This document shows, piece by piece, positions 9,551 through 17,849 of a stretch of DNA of 64,000 bases; the first letter of the stretch is position 1; each line of letters begins with the position of its first letter. The notes beneath the pieces were generated by a model that was not told the origin of the DNA, did no database searches, and saw only the letters and a list, made by a program, of their open reading frames with translations. Both the position numbers and the translations under genes were made by a program. The DNA lies in the NCBI GenBank assembly GCA_900316045.1, contig ONBM01000039.1, positions 1 through 64,000 of the forward strand. Reading direction: 5' to 3'. The DNA comes from an uncultured Bacteroidales bacterium. Lineage in GTDB: Bacteria > Bacteroidota > Bacteroidia > Bacteroidales > UBA932.

Positions 9551-11347
9551 TCAGTCCTGCGACACTACTTTCAATTCGTTGCGGTAAGCCGAAAAAATGT
9601 TCGACTTGGAGACGAAACCTAGATATGTCCTGTCATGCTTAACGACAGGCAGGTTCCACGCATCGGACACCTCGAATTTCTTCATGACGGCATCCATCTT
9701 GTCATCCTCATAGACATATTCAGGAGCTGTTCTCATGTAATTGTAAACGTGGTAATCGTTGTAATGCTCATACCTGAACATATCTTTCCTTATATCAGAC
9801 AATGAAACATAGCCCTGAAACCGCTTCTTCGAGTCCAGCACCGGGAATATATTCCTCTTGGATTCAGAGACTACGTTCACAAGCTGCCCAAGGGTATCAT
9901 CTATCTCCACGGGTGAGAAATCGGTTTCTATCACGTCCTGAACCTTCATGAGCGTCAGCACTGCCTGATCGCTGTCATGCGTCAGCAGAGCACCATCGTG
10001 CGCGATACGCTTCGTATAGATTGAATATGTCTCGCCGAGCCTGGTGGTGCCGAATGCAATCGTGGCCGTAATGATTAGCGGGAGAAACAGTTCATAGCCA
10101 CCTGATATTTCAGCAATCAAGAATATCGCCGTCATAGGCGCCTGCATCACCCCAGCCATAAGGCCAGCCATGCCTACCAGCACGAAATTCTGTTCAGGGA
10201 CAGTCATAGAAGTGCCCGCCAGCAGAAGATTGATTACCCTGGCAACGAAGAAACCCGCTATTGCTCCTACGAAAAGAGTAGGGCCGAATGTGCCTCCGAC
10301 TCCTCCGCCTGCATTCGTAAAAGTCATGGAGAACACCTTAAGGATGAGAATAAGCAAGAAGAATATCGGCACCGACCACTGATTATTCGTCATGAATGCT
10401 AGAGGAGTCTGTCCCTCGATAGATATTTCTTTCCCATTCAGCAATGCACCCAGGGAACCATATCCCTCACCATAGAGCGGAGGGAAAAGGAATATTAATA
10501 TTCCCAGGCATACGGCGCAGATAGCCCATTTCCTGTACGGGTTCCTATCCTTCCCAATCTTATCCTCCATGAACAAAGTCATCCTGATGAAATAGATGGA
10601 GCAAGCGCCGCAGAAGAGTCCCAAGATGATGTAAAAAGGAATATTCTTAAGCGCAAATGGGGTCAGGGTGCATTCGAATGGGGTTGAATCTCCTAGGAAT
10701 ATGTAAGATATGACGGTCGCAGAAACTGTCGCTATCAGCAGCGGCATCATGCTGGTCATCGAAATATTGAACAGGAGTATCTCCAACACGAAAAGAACGC
10801 CGGCAAGAGGGGCTTTGAATATGCCAGCGACGGCAGCCGCAGCCCCACAGCCCAAGAGAATGGTCATGCTCCTGTAAGAAAGCCCCATGTACCTGGCGAA
10901 ATTCGAGCCTATGGCTGCCCCAGTGTAAACAATGGGCGCCTCGGCTCCGACAGATCCGCCAAAGCCGATGGTAATTGAGCTAGCCACGATTGAAGACCAC
11001 ATATTATGCGGCTTTATCCTGGATTCATTTTTCGAGACGGCGACCAGAGCCTTAGTGACCCCGTGACCGATATTATCTTTGATTATGTATTTGCAGAAGA
11101 GCATGGCCAGGAACATGCCTACGCCTGGCATCACTAAGTAAAGAATCCAATTCTGCCAGCCCCCAAGCACACTATTCAGCCCTCTCTGAATGATGCCGAT
11201 CATCGTTTTAAGGAACACTGCGGCCAAGCCAGACAAAATGCCGACCACCAGACTCAGTAGAAGCAGCTTGTGTGGTTCCGAGAATTTCATCAAGCTTTGC
11301 CTGAGCGGAGACCACACGTGCCTGGATATTGGATTCGATTTCGACAT
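9551..11347 (-). CDS. ClC family chloride channel/antiporter with CBS pair
   Basis: This 598-residue membrane protein has about ten hydrophobic segments. It contains the ClC signature GSVGAEAPIVYTGAAIGS (about 130-148) with the gating glutamate, AGIFKAPLAGVLFVLE, and GGGVGGTFGPTLFVGA. Two cytosolic CBS domains follow (about 460-590; PVLDSKKRFQGYVSL and LPVVKHDRTYLGFV), which in homologues bind nucleotides and gate the channel. It moves chloride or other anions across the inner membrane; whether it is a channel or an H+ antiporter cannot be settled. A TAAATTTG promoter element ends only seven bases before the ATG, implying a very short or absent leader. Confidence 0.93.
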   Translation of the reverse strand: MSKSNPISRHVWSPLRQSLMKFSEPHKLLLLSLVVGILSGLAAVFLKTMIGIIQRGLNSVLGGWQNWILYLVMPGVGMFLAMLFCKYIIKDNIGHGVTKALVAVSKNESRIKPHNMWSSIVASSITIGFGGSVGAEAPIVYTGAAIGSNFARYMGLSYRSMTILLGCGAAAAVAGIFKAPLAGVLFVLEILLFNISMTSMMPLLIATVSATVISYIFLGDSTPFECTLTPFALKNIPFYIILGLFCGACSIYFIRMTLFMEDKIGKDRNPYRKWAICAVCLGILIFLFPPLYGEGYGSLGALLNGKEISIEGQTPLAFMTNNQWSVPIFFLLILILKVFSMTFTNAGGGVGGTFGPTLFVGAIAGFFVARVINLLLAGTSMTVPEQNFVLVGMAGLMAGVMQAPMTAIFLIAEISGGYELFLPLIITATIAFGTTRLGETYSIYTKRIAHDGALLTHDSDQAVLTLMKVQDVIETDFSPVEIDDTLGQLVNVVSESKRNIFPVLDSKKRFQGYVSLSDIRKDMFRYEHYNDYHVYNYMRTAPEYVYEDDKMDAVMKKFEVSDAWNLPVVKHDRTYLGFVSKSNIFSAYRNELKVVSQD

Positions 11348-11354
11348 AGTTAAG

Positions 11355-11362
11355 CAAATTTA
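11355..11362 (-). promoter_or_regulatory. -7 promoter element upstream of clc
   Basis: On the minus strand it reads TAAATTTG, ending seven bases before the ATG (11345-11347). If used, transcription would start at or next to the start codon. No good -33 TTG is visible. Confidence 0.4.
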
Positions 11363-11385
11363 AGAAAATATGCTGAAAAAATAAT

Positions 11386-11416
11386 GATGGGGAGTGCCAT
11401 CACGGCTCTCCCCATC
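11386..11416 (-). terminator. terminator-like hairpin upstream of clc
   Basis: Arms GATGGGGAG (11386-11394) and CTCCCCATC (11408-11416) pair perfectly and extend inward by GCC/GGC across a T-T mismatch around an ATCAC loop. On the minus strand the stem is followed by a T-rich run. No gene ends just upstream on that strand, so it may be a leader attenuator of clc or the end of a short RNA. Confidence 0.5.
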
Positions 11417-11543
11417 AGATAGCGCAAAGTTCTAACTTATGAGTGATTGACTTTAATGTATTCTCTGAACATTACATCCGCCATTCCTGGCGTCCCTGGC
11501 CACGCCGCATCCAAGAAAAAATAATTAACTTAGCGCAGTTAAA

Positions 11544-12644
11544 ATGTTCATCAATATGGGAAAGGTAAGATTCGGGCTGGTCGGAACAGGGAGGATCACC
11601 GACTGGGTGTTGAAAGGAGCCGTTCTGGAGCCTCGTTTCGAGGCAGCTGCGATATGCTCCAGGAGCGAAGACAGGGCCGCAGACTTTGCAGCAAGGCATA
11701 ATATTCCAAGGACGTTCACAGACGTGGACGCAATGGCATCGGACCCTGACATCGATGCCATATACATCGGGACTCCGAATGAAACTCATAGAGACTTGGC
11801 GGTTAGATGCATGGAGCACGGCAAACACGTCATGTGCGAGAAGCCGCTGGCTTCTAATGCTGCTGAAGTGGAGGAAATGATTGACGCGGCTCGAAGGAAC
11901 GGGGTAATGCTGATGGAGGCGATGATCTCGACGCTGAGCCCTAATTTCCTCAATGTTCAGAAAGAGGTCAGGCGGATTGGCGGAGTGAGGCACTATTCGG
12001 CGACATATTGCCAATATTCCTCAAAATATGACCTTCTGAAGCAGATTCTTGCAAGCCACAGCTCAAAAAGCCAGGCTCTGGAAGCAAATTCTCAGAACGT
12101 ACCTAGTTCTTTCAATCCGGACTGCTCCGGAGGGGCCTTGATGGATGTAGGAATATATACTATTTACCCAATGGTCGTGCTTTTCGGAGAGCCTAAAGGG
12201 CTGACTGCGAAGGCAACGACTTGCGAGGTGCCAACGACAAACGGGCCTAAGCCTATCGACCTGCAGGGAAATGTGATTTTTGAATATGAGGGCATGAGTG
12301 CTGAGGTCATGTACTCCAAGATTGCCGACTCGCTGCTGCGCACGGAGATTTCCTGCGATGCGGGGATTATCTCCCTGGATCAGATTCATATCACTCGGGA
12401 CGTTACGTTTACGAAAAGAGGGGCGCCCACTTCCGGGCGGTCTGGAATGCCGGAGGCCGTGGACATAACAGTGCCACGCGATGCTGACGAGTACCAGTGT
12501 GAGTTCAGAGAATTCATTAACGTGCTTCAGTCCGGCAAGTTGGAGTCGGAGAATAATTCTCTGGAGAATTCCCTTGCCACAGCCCGCATAATGGAAGAAA
12601 TCCGCCACCAGACCGGCATTGCCTTTCCAGCAGATAAGTTTTGA
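11544..12644 (+). CDS. Gfo/Idh/MocA family NAD(P)-dependent oxidoreductase
   Basis: The 366-residue protein starts with a Rossmann dinucleotide site (FGLVGTGRITDW) and carries the family EKP motif (MCEKPLASNA, about residue 97), followed by the alpha/beta C-terminal substrate domain. Members oxidise or reduce sugars, inositols or trans-dihydrodiols; the substrate here is unknown. Two in-frame ATGs compete: 11544 and 11556. The second starts directly at the conserved MGKVRFG and has the frequent AATATG context, so 11556 may be the true start. The lipoprotein gene follows by 12 bases, so the two are likely co-transcribed. Confidence 0.9.
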   Translation: MFINMGKVRFGLVGTGRITDWVLKGAVLEPRFEAAAICSRSEDRAADFAARHNIPRTFTDVDAMASDPDIDAIYIGTPNETHRDLAVRCMEHGKHVMCEKPLASNAAEVEEMIDAARRNGVMLMEAMISTLSPNFLNVQKEVRRIGGVRHYSATYCQYSSKYDLLKQILASHSSKSQALEANSQNVPSSFNPDCSGGALMDVGIYTIYPMVVLFGEPKGLTAKATTCEVPTTNGPKPIDLQGNVIFEYEGMSAEVMYSKIADSLLRTEISCDAGIISLDQIHITRDVTFTKRGAPTSGRSGMPEAVDITVPRDADEYQCEFREFINVLQSGKLESENNSLENSLATARIMEEIRHQTGIAFPADKF

Positions 12645-12656
12645 ATTACGATACGG

Positions 12657-13298
12657 ATGACGATCAAAAGAACAACGCTCCTTTTAGCATTGGCTCTGCT
12701 GTGCGCGTGCTCTCAGGCGCCGAAGACTCTCCTCCAGACTGGAGACCTCGTATTCGTAGGGCTGCATAAGGACATGCCAGACTCTTCTATGTCTAGCGCA
12801 ATTGCTGCCGCTACAGGCCCGGAGGACACCTTGGAGATAATCCATGTCGGAATCATAGATGTTTCCGGCGACTCAGTTTACGTGCTCGATGCGACAATCA
12901 AGCACGGCGTGGACAGGCATCCCCTGGACACGCTGGTTCAGGATTTCACTCGTCACGACGGCACGAAGCCAGTACTGATTTTCAAGCGATTGAAGGACAA
13001 CAAACCTGCCCGGGAGTATGTCCGGAATGCGAGGCAGCGCCTCGGCCAGCCTTACGATTTCAACTTTCTGCCTGACAATGGCGCCTGCTACTGCTCCGAG
13101 CTGGTACGAGACAGCTACTTCGCAGGAAATGAATATGTCTTCGAGAATAAGCCCATGAACTTCAAAGGGCCAGATGGCGAATATCCTGCCTACTGGGTCA
13201 AGCTATTCGCCAAGATGGGAGTACCTATTCCACAAGATGTCCCTGGCACCAATCCACGCGACATGATGCTCTCCCCTGCGCTGCAAGATATTCAATGA
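12657..13298 (+). CDS. YiiX/YebB-like (permuted NlpC/P60) cysteine hydrolase lipoprotein
   Basis: This 213-residue protein has a lipoprotein signal (LLALALLCACS, lipid Cys near residue 19) followed by a DUF830/YiiX-type permuted papain fold. It shows LLQTGDLVFV near the N-terminus, a conserved His in IIHVGI (about residue 63), and the catalytic Cys in GACYCSELV (about 143-145). The order His then Cys is the permuted arrangement. Family members are thought to cleave amide or lipid bonds in the cell envelope; no substrate is established for this branch. It sits 12 bases after the oxidoreductase gene and converges on the FAD/Fe-S gene at 13354. Confidence 0.85.
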   Translation: MTIKRTTLLLALALLCACSQAPKTLLQTGDLVFVGLHKDMPDSSMSSAIAAATGPEDTLEIIHVGIIDVSGDSVYVLDATIKHGVDRHPLDTLVQDFTRHDGTKPVLIFKRLKDNKPAREYVRNARQRLGQPYDFNFLPDNGACYCSELVRDSYFAGNEYVFENKPMNFKGPDGEYPAYWVKLFAKMGVPIPQDVPGTNPRDMMLSPALQDIQ

Positions 13299-13353
13299 TT
13301 TCTACATCGCAACTACCAATCATCCTCTGTGGCCGCTTTTCCCGCAAGGTGAT

Positions 13354-16209
13354 TTATCTAGCGGTTGTGCAAGAGTTCACGAGATAGACGATCGAGACAT
13401 ACGGGATGCCGGAATTGGTGGCGAGACCAATCTCGCAGGTACGGCTGTTCGAATATCCCACCTTGCAGTCTTTCACCTGCTCGCGAAGCTTCCTAAGCGC
13501 ATAAGCATTCAGTTCCGGATAGGACATGCCCTTGTCGCCGGCAAAGGCGCAGCAGCCAACACCATCCGGAACAATGACTTTGCTGGAACAGAGCGATGCC
13601 AGCCTGACGAAAGTTTCATCGACCTTCATCAGCCTCGTGGAGCAGGTAAGATGCACAGGCACCGGTTCGTCAGTCTTATGGAATTCGAGCCTGTCTTTCA
13701 AGAATTTATAAATGAATTCAGCCGGCTCGTACAAATCCATGTCATTAATATGCTGCCTAAGATGATGCAGGCATGGGCTCTGATCGCAGAGAACCGGCAG
13801 TCTCCCCTCCTGGGATGCCTTCCAGATTGCATCCTTCATCTCCTTGAGCTTCATCGAAGCCACATCCGGCATTCCTTTGCTCTCCCAGATGGTCCCGCAA
13901 CAAAGCTTCGACATATTCTCCGGGAATATGACCTCGCAGTGAGCTTTCCGCAACAATTCGCAAGTTTCCTCCACCAGAGGCCTCTTGAATGAGCTGTGCA
14001 GCGGCATTCCCATCATCTGATTCATGCAGCTAGGAATATACACGACCTTTAAGGTTTCGAGCTTCGTCACCGGATTGGGCTCGGCGGATGAATTAGCGGA
14101 GATGATTCCTTTCGGAATCTTATATGGTCCGGGAGTGGACGGAGTCCAGAGCATGATGCCGAACGAATCGTGAAGCCAGCGGCAAAGACCCTTCATGGCA
14201 CGCATTCCCAAAACTTTTTCGCCCAGTCTTGCCGAGCCCAACAGGAAACGAATCAAGGACTTGACTCCGGCGAAATGCTTCGCGGCGAACACGCCCAGGG
14301 AGCGACCGCCCGGATGGGACGGAAGGACCTCCCTGCGAATCTCGTGCGTGAGGTCTGCCACATTTATGCCCATAGGGCAGGACATAGAACACAATCCGTC
14401 TCCGGCGCACGTCCTGTCTCCATCGTAGGCATATTCCTTTTCCAATATCCTCAGCCTCCCAGCCGCATCAGCATCGCCTTTCTCAGAAAGCAGCCTCAGC
14501 CTCTCCATCTCACGCCTCGCCACTATCCTGGTCCGCGCCGACATGGAGAATCCGCAGGACACGCAATTCACCTCGCAGAAACCGCACTCTATGCACTTGT
14601 TGATCTTCTCCAGCTTTTCGTCCCCATGCCCGTTCAGCACTGGAAGAGCCTTGAAATCACGCAAATAACACTCTGGATCATCATTAAATATGACGCCTGG
14701 ATTCAATATTCCCAATGGATCGAATAAAGCCTTCACTCGTTTCATCAACGAATATGCCTTCTCGCCCCACTCGTATTTCACGAATGGAGCCATGTTCCGC
14801 CCTGTCCCATGCTCAGCCTTCAGCGATCCATCGTATTTATCCACAACCAGATGCACGAGATCCTGAATCATAGCCTTGTAGCGTTCGACTTCTTTCCGTG
14901 AATCAAATGCCTGATTGATAATGAAATGGAAATTCCCTTCCAGAGCATGGCCGTAGATGCAGGAATCGTCGTAGCCATGCCTGTCCAGCAAATCGGAAAG
15001 ATCGGCAGTGGCATTCGGCAAATCTTGAATATGGAAAGCTACGTCCTCGATGAGACAGGTGGTGCCAATGCGCCTCATGCCTCCGACGGAAGGAAATATT
15101 CCGGAGCGGATGGCCCAGTATCTTGAATATACCGCCGGATCCTCCGTGAACTTGAACGGGACATAAGTTTTGAAGCCATCGACGATGGACGTTATTTCCT
15201 GAATATGCTGACGAAGTTCTTCTTCAGAGTCTGCCCTGGTCTCAATCAGCAGAGCGGTTAAATTCGAGCCTGTCGAATCGTTCATCGATGCCAGCGAACG
15301 CTTATCCAAGAGTTCCACTGCGCTGACGCTCACCTCTTTAAGGGCCACGACCGCCCTTGCCGCCTCCCGAATGTCAGAGAAATATATCATGGCGCTGGCC
15401 CTGAGACTGGACAACGGAAGCGTCCTCATCGTGACTTGGCTAAGGAAGGCCAGAGTGCCTTCGGAGCCGACCAGCAGGTGAGTGATGATGTCGAACGAAT
15501 CGTCGAACCGCACGAAAGGCAGAATGTTGAGACCGGTGACGTTCTTGATTGAATATTTATAATTTATTCGGTCCGTGAGTTCCTTGTCTGCACGAATCTC
15601 GTCTCTTAAAGCCTCTATCGCACGCAAGAAGTCCCCATGCTCGTCGTAGAAAGCCTTGCGGCTGTCTCTCGACGAAGTGTCCAGCACAGTTCCATCGGCA
15701 AACACAATCCTCGCCGAGAGCAGTTCCTTATCGCTGTTCGCATGCGTGCCGCAGCTCATGCCGGACGCATTGTTCATCACTATTCCGCCCACCATGCAAC
15801 TGTTCACCGATGCCGGATCCGGCCCGAAATATCGGCCGTACTGCGCAAGAATCTTGTTGACGTGGCCGCCCACGAGTCCAGGCTGCATCGTGATAGTCTT
15901 TTTGTCAGGAGACAGTGAATACTTCTCCCAGTGTTTTCCTGCGACTATGAGAACCGAATCAGTGATCGCCTGCCCCGAAAGGCTTGTACCAGCCGCTCTG
16001 AAAGTCACGGGAACTTTCATTCCGTAAGCCTCTTTCAGCAATCGGGACACTTCCTCCTCGTTGTCCGACCGCACGACAATTTGCGGTGTCAGACGATAAA
16101 ACCCCGCATCAGTTCCCCATGCAAGGCATTTCAAGGCATCGGCATAAATCCTTTCTTTTGGAATGAAAGTGCTTATTTTCTTAAGAAATTCAGTCTGCCG
16201 CTGGTCCAT
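13354..16209 (-). CDS. FAD-linked oxidase fused to Fe-S/CCG protein (D-lactate or glycolate dehydrogenase type)
   Basis: This 951-residue flavoprotein joins GlcD- and GlpC/GlcF-like halves. The first half has a PCMH-type FAD domain (VTFRAAGTSLSGQAITDS; VGGIVMNNASGMSCGTHANS) and the FAD-oxidase C-terminal domain (AEHGTGRNMAPFVK, near residue 465). The second half has two cysteine clusters for Fe-S centres (CIECGFCEVNC near 537; CAGDGLCSMSCPMG near 601) and a CCG-type domain (CCGTIWESKG near 769; GVGCCAFAGDKGM). The architecture is that of Dld2-type D-lactate dehydrogenases passing electrons to quinones or other carriers. The exact 2-hydroxyacid cannot be fixed from sequence. It is transcribed alone. 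Confidence 0.9.
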   Translation of the reverse strand: MDQRQTEFLKKISTFIPKERIYADALKCLAWGTDAGFYRLTPQIVVRSDNEEEVSRLLKEAYGMKVPVTFRAAGTSLSGQAITDSVLIVAGKHWEKYSLSPDKKTITMQPGLVGGHVNKILAQYGRYFGPDPASVNSCMVGGIVMNNASGMSCGTHANSDKELLSARIVFADGTVLDTSSRDSRKAFYDEHGDFLRAIEALRDEIRADKELTDRINYKYSIKNVTGLNILPFVRFDDSFDIITHLLVGSEGTLAFLSQVTMRTLPLSSLRASAMIYFSDIREAARAVVALKEVSVSAVELLDKRSLASMNDSTGSNLTALLIETRADSEEELRQHIQEITSIVDGFKTYVPFKFTEDPAVYSRYWAIRSGIFPSVGGMRRIGTTCLIEDVAFHIQDLPNATADLSDLLDRHGYDDSCIYGHALEGNFHFIINQAFDSRKEVERYKAMIQDLVHLVVDKYDGSLKAEHGTGRNMAPFVKYEWGEKAYSLMKRVKALFDPLGILNPGVIFNDDPECYLRDFKALPVLNGHGDEKLEKINKCIECGFCEVNCVSCGFSMSARTRIVARREMERLRLLSEKGDADAAGRLRILEKEYAYDGDRTCAGDGLCSMSCPMGINVADLTHEIRREVLPSHPGGRSLGVFAAKHFAGVKSLIRFLLGSARLGEKVLGMRAMKGLCRWLHDSFGIMLWTPSTPGPYKIPKGIISANSSAEPNPVTKLETLKVVYIPSCMNQMMGMPLHSSFKRPLVEETCELLRKAHCEVIFPENMSKLCCGTIWESKGMPDVASMKLKEMKDAIWKASQEGRLPVLCDQSPCLHHLRQHINDMDLYEPAEFIYKFLKDRLEFHKTDEPVPVHLTCSTRLMKVDETFVRLASLCSSKVIVPDGVGCCAFAGDKGMSYPELNAYALRKLREQVKDCKVGYSNSRTCEIGLATNSGIPYVSIVYLVNSCTTAR

Positions 16210-16315
16210 ATCGTTTAACGTTACTGTTCGTTCAGAATTGGTTTAAAGTTAATAATTTTTCAAGAAAGATTGGCATTTGGGGGAAACCCGCTACGGCATA
16301 TTCATAGAAAAATCC

Positions 16316-16323
16316 TAACTTTG
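16316..16323 (+). promoter_or_regulatory. -7 promoter element that decides the start of the next gene
   Basis: TAACTTTG matches TAnnTTTG and lies 21 bases before the ATG at 16345. The longer reading frame that begins at 16270 would start upstream of this promoter, which argues for 16345. Confidence 0.5.
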
Positions 16324-16344
16324 CGTAGGTTAGCATTTCTGAAT

Positions 16345-16962
16345 ATGAGAAAACTTATAGGATCGCTGGTCATCGCCATCATTGCTGGCGCATTAGGAAT
16401 AGGTGCATGGATATTTTTTAAGGATAAAGGTCCTCGGGAGAGAATAGATGCCGAAAACGGCAGCAAAGTCATCGTCGAGGAATTAAGTTATTACAGCCAC
16501 GGTAAAAAAATGTTCGGCAAGGTCTTCAAGCCAACGGACGAGAATGGGAATTTCCCAGACTCTCTCGGCAAACGGCCTGCCATAATATTCTTTCACGAAC
16601 CCTTATGCACTTCCCTGCCCCAAAGCGTGCTAACCAGTCTGGCGTCACACGGGATAGCCGGGTATATGGCCGCCCTGCACGATGACAAAGATGCCCAGAC
16701 CCTGCTCGATAAAATAAGGAATGAGAAGTTCGTGGAAAAAGACCTGGTCTTTTTCGTTGCTGACAGTGCTTCAGCGAAAGCCGCCATTGGCGCAGCCGCA
16801 AAAAATAAAAAGAAGGTTGCGGGATTAGTCCTGATCAGGCCATCGGAGGAATTGACGAGTTCTAAGAATATGCATAAGTATGGCAAAGAAGCCTGCATCG
16901 TCAAGGGCAACGAAAATGCCCGGATTCTTGAATATCTCGAATCCCTAGGCGCTCTCAAATAA
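16345..16962 (+). CDS. small alpha/beta-hydrolase-like exported or membrane-anchored protein
   Basis: Starting at 16345 (context GAATATG, just after a TAACTTTG promoter) gives 205 residues. It begins with an uncleaved anchor or signal segment (LIGSLVIAIIAGALGIGAWIF). The remainder recalls a reduced dienelactone-hydrolase-like fold: RPAIIFFHEP near residue 75, a segment VFFVADSASAKAAIGAA in the position of the nucleophile elbow, and VAGLVLIRPSEE. A canonical GxSxG elbow is not present (the Ser is in ADSASA), so it may be inactive. The longer frame from 16270 lacks a promoter and is not favoured. It converges on xerD, with 11 bases between stops. Confidence 0.65.
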   Translation: MRKLIGSLVIAIIAGALGIGAWIFFKDKGPRERIDAENGSKVIVEELSYYSHGKKMFGKVFKPTDENGNFPDSLGKRPAIIFFHEPLCTSLPQSVLTSLASHGIAGYMAALHDDKDAQTLLDKIRNEKFVEKDLVFFVADSASAKAAIGAAAKNKKKVAGLVLIRPSEELTSSKNMHKYGKEACIVKGNENARILEYLESLGALK

Positions 16963-16973
16963 TCTTGTTGCGT

Positions 16974-17849
16974 TCAGCCGCGCGGATGATGGCTGAGGAT
17001 ATTTCTCTGCCATGTTGAGGAGTCGATGTGGGTGTAGATTTCGGTCGTTAGTATGGATTCGTGGCCGAGCATCTCCTGAACGACTCGTAGGTCTGCCCCG
17101 TGCTCGATGAGGTGGGTTGCGAATGAGTGCCGGAACGTGTGCGGAGATATTTCCTTGTGAATGCCTGCCAGCATTGCCTGCTTCTTCACCATGTTGAACA
17201 TGGAAATGCGGCTGAGGGATTTGCCGGACTTATTCAGGAACAGGATGTCATCATATTCAGAAGAATAAGGCTCCGGCCTCAGCGCAAGGTAGTTTTTTAT
17301 GGCATCAGCCGCCATGTTCCCTAGCGGCACGACCCTTTCTTTGTTACCCTTTCCTACTACTCGCACGAAATGCTCGTCCAGATAGACGAAAGAAATTTTT
17401 AATCCGACTGCCTCGGAAACCCTTAACCCACAACCGTAAAGCACCTCCAAGATTGCCCTGTCACGTTTCCCTGTCCAAGTGCTCAGGTCAACGGAATCCA
17501 TGATTGCCGACACCTCGTCTTCCGAAAGAACCTCCGGCAGATACCGGCCCAGCTTAGGGGAATCTACTGCATCCACGGGATTATCCTTCCGCTCGCCCTC
17601 GACTATCAGCCATCTGAAGAAAGAATTCATTGCGCTCAAGAGCCTGGCCTGAGAGCGCTTCGAGATGTCCTTGCGCTTTGCTAAGTAGGCCACTATGTCA
17701 TCTGAAGCGACTTCAGCAGGAGGCAAAGGCACAATGTCGAAAAACTCCCGCAAGTCAGAGACATATGATGCCACCGTATTCGGCGACATCGCCCTCTCTA
17801 TTCTCAGATAGTCCGAGTAATCCGATATTATCTTCCCCGTCAGGTCCAT
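16974..17849 (-). CDS. xerD: tyrosine recombinase, XerD/XerC-like
   Basis: This 291-residue integrase-fold protein has an N-terminal SAM-like core-binding domain (about 1-90) and a catalytic domain with the complete set: Arg in GLRVSE, Lys in VGKGNKERVVPLG, HTFRHSFATHL (His, Arg), LGHES (His) and the nucleophile Tyr in TEIYTH. Length and motifs fit the housekeeping chromosome dimer recombinase rather than a phage integrase; no phage or att sites surround it. Bacteroidota often carry several such paralogues, so the XerD label is likely but not certain. Its ATG is directly adjacent to the stop codon of the dipeptidyl peptidase gene, so the two form one transcript. Confidence 0.88.
   Translation of the reverse strand: MDLTGKIISDYSDYLRIERAMSPNTVASYVSDLREFFDIVPLPPAEVASDDIVAYLAKRKDISKRSQARLLSAMNSFFRWLIVEGERKDNPVDAVDSPKLGRYLPEVLSEDEVSAIMDSVDLSTWTGKRDRAILEVLYGCGLRVSEAVGLKISFVYLDEHFVRVVGKGNKERVVPLGNMAADAIKNYLALRPEPYSSEYDDILFLNKSGKSLSRISMFNMVKKQAMLAGIHKEISPHTFRHSFATHLIEHGADLRVVQEMLGHESILTTEIYTHIDSSTWQRNILSHHPRG

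Noticed and set aside
11386-11416. Fluoride riboswitch upstream of clc
   Set aside because: The hairpin is simple, and the conserved crcB-motif segments were not found.
12063-12608. Minus-strand frame of 181 codons
   Set aside because: It is the antisense of the Gfo/Idh/MocA gene.
14170-14727. Long plus-strand frame of 185 codons
   Set aside because: It is the antisense of the FAD/Fe-S dehydrogenase, which has strong motifs.
16270-16344. N-terminal extension of the alpha/beta-hydrolase-like gene
   Set aside because: A promoter element lies inside this segment, and the signal/anchor begins at 16345.
16974-17849. Integrase marking a prophage or integrative element
   Set aside because: The sequence fits housekeeping XerD/C; no phage genes or att repeats were seen around it.
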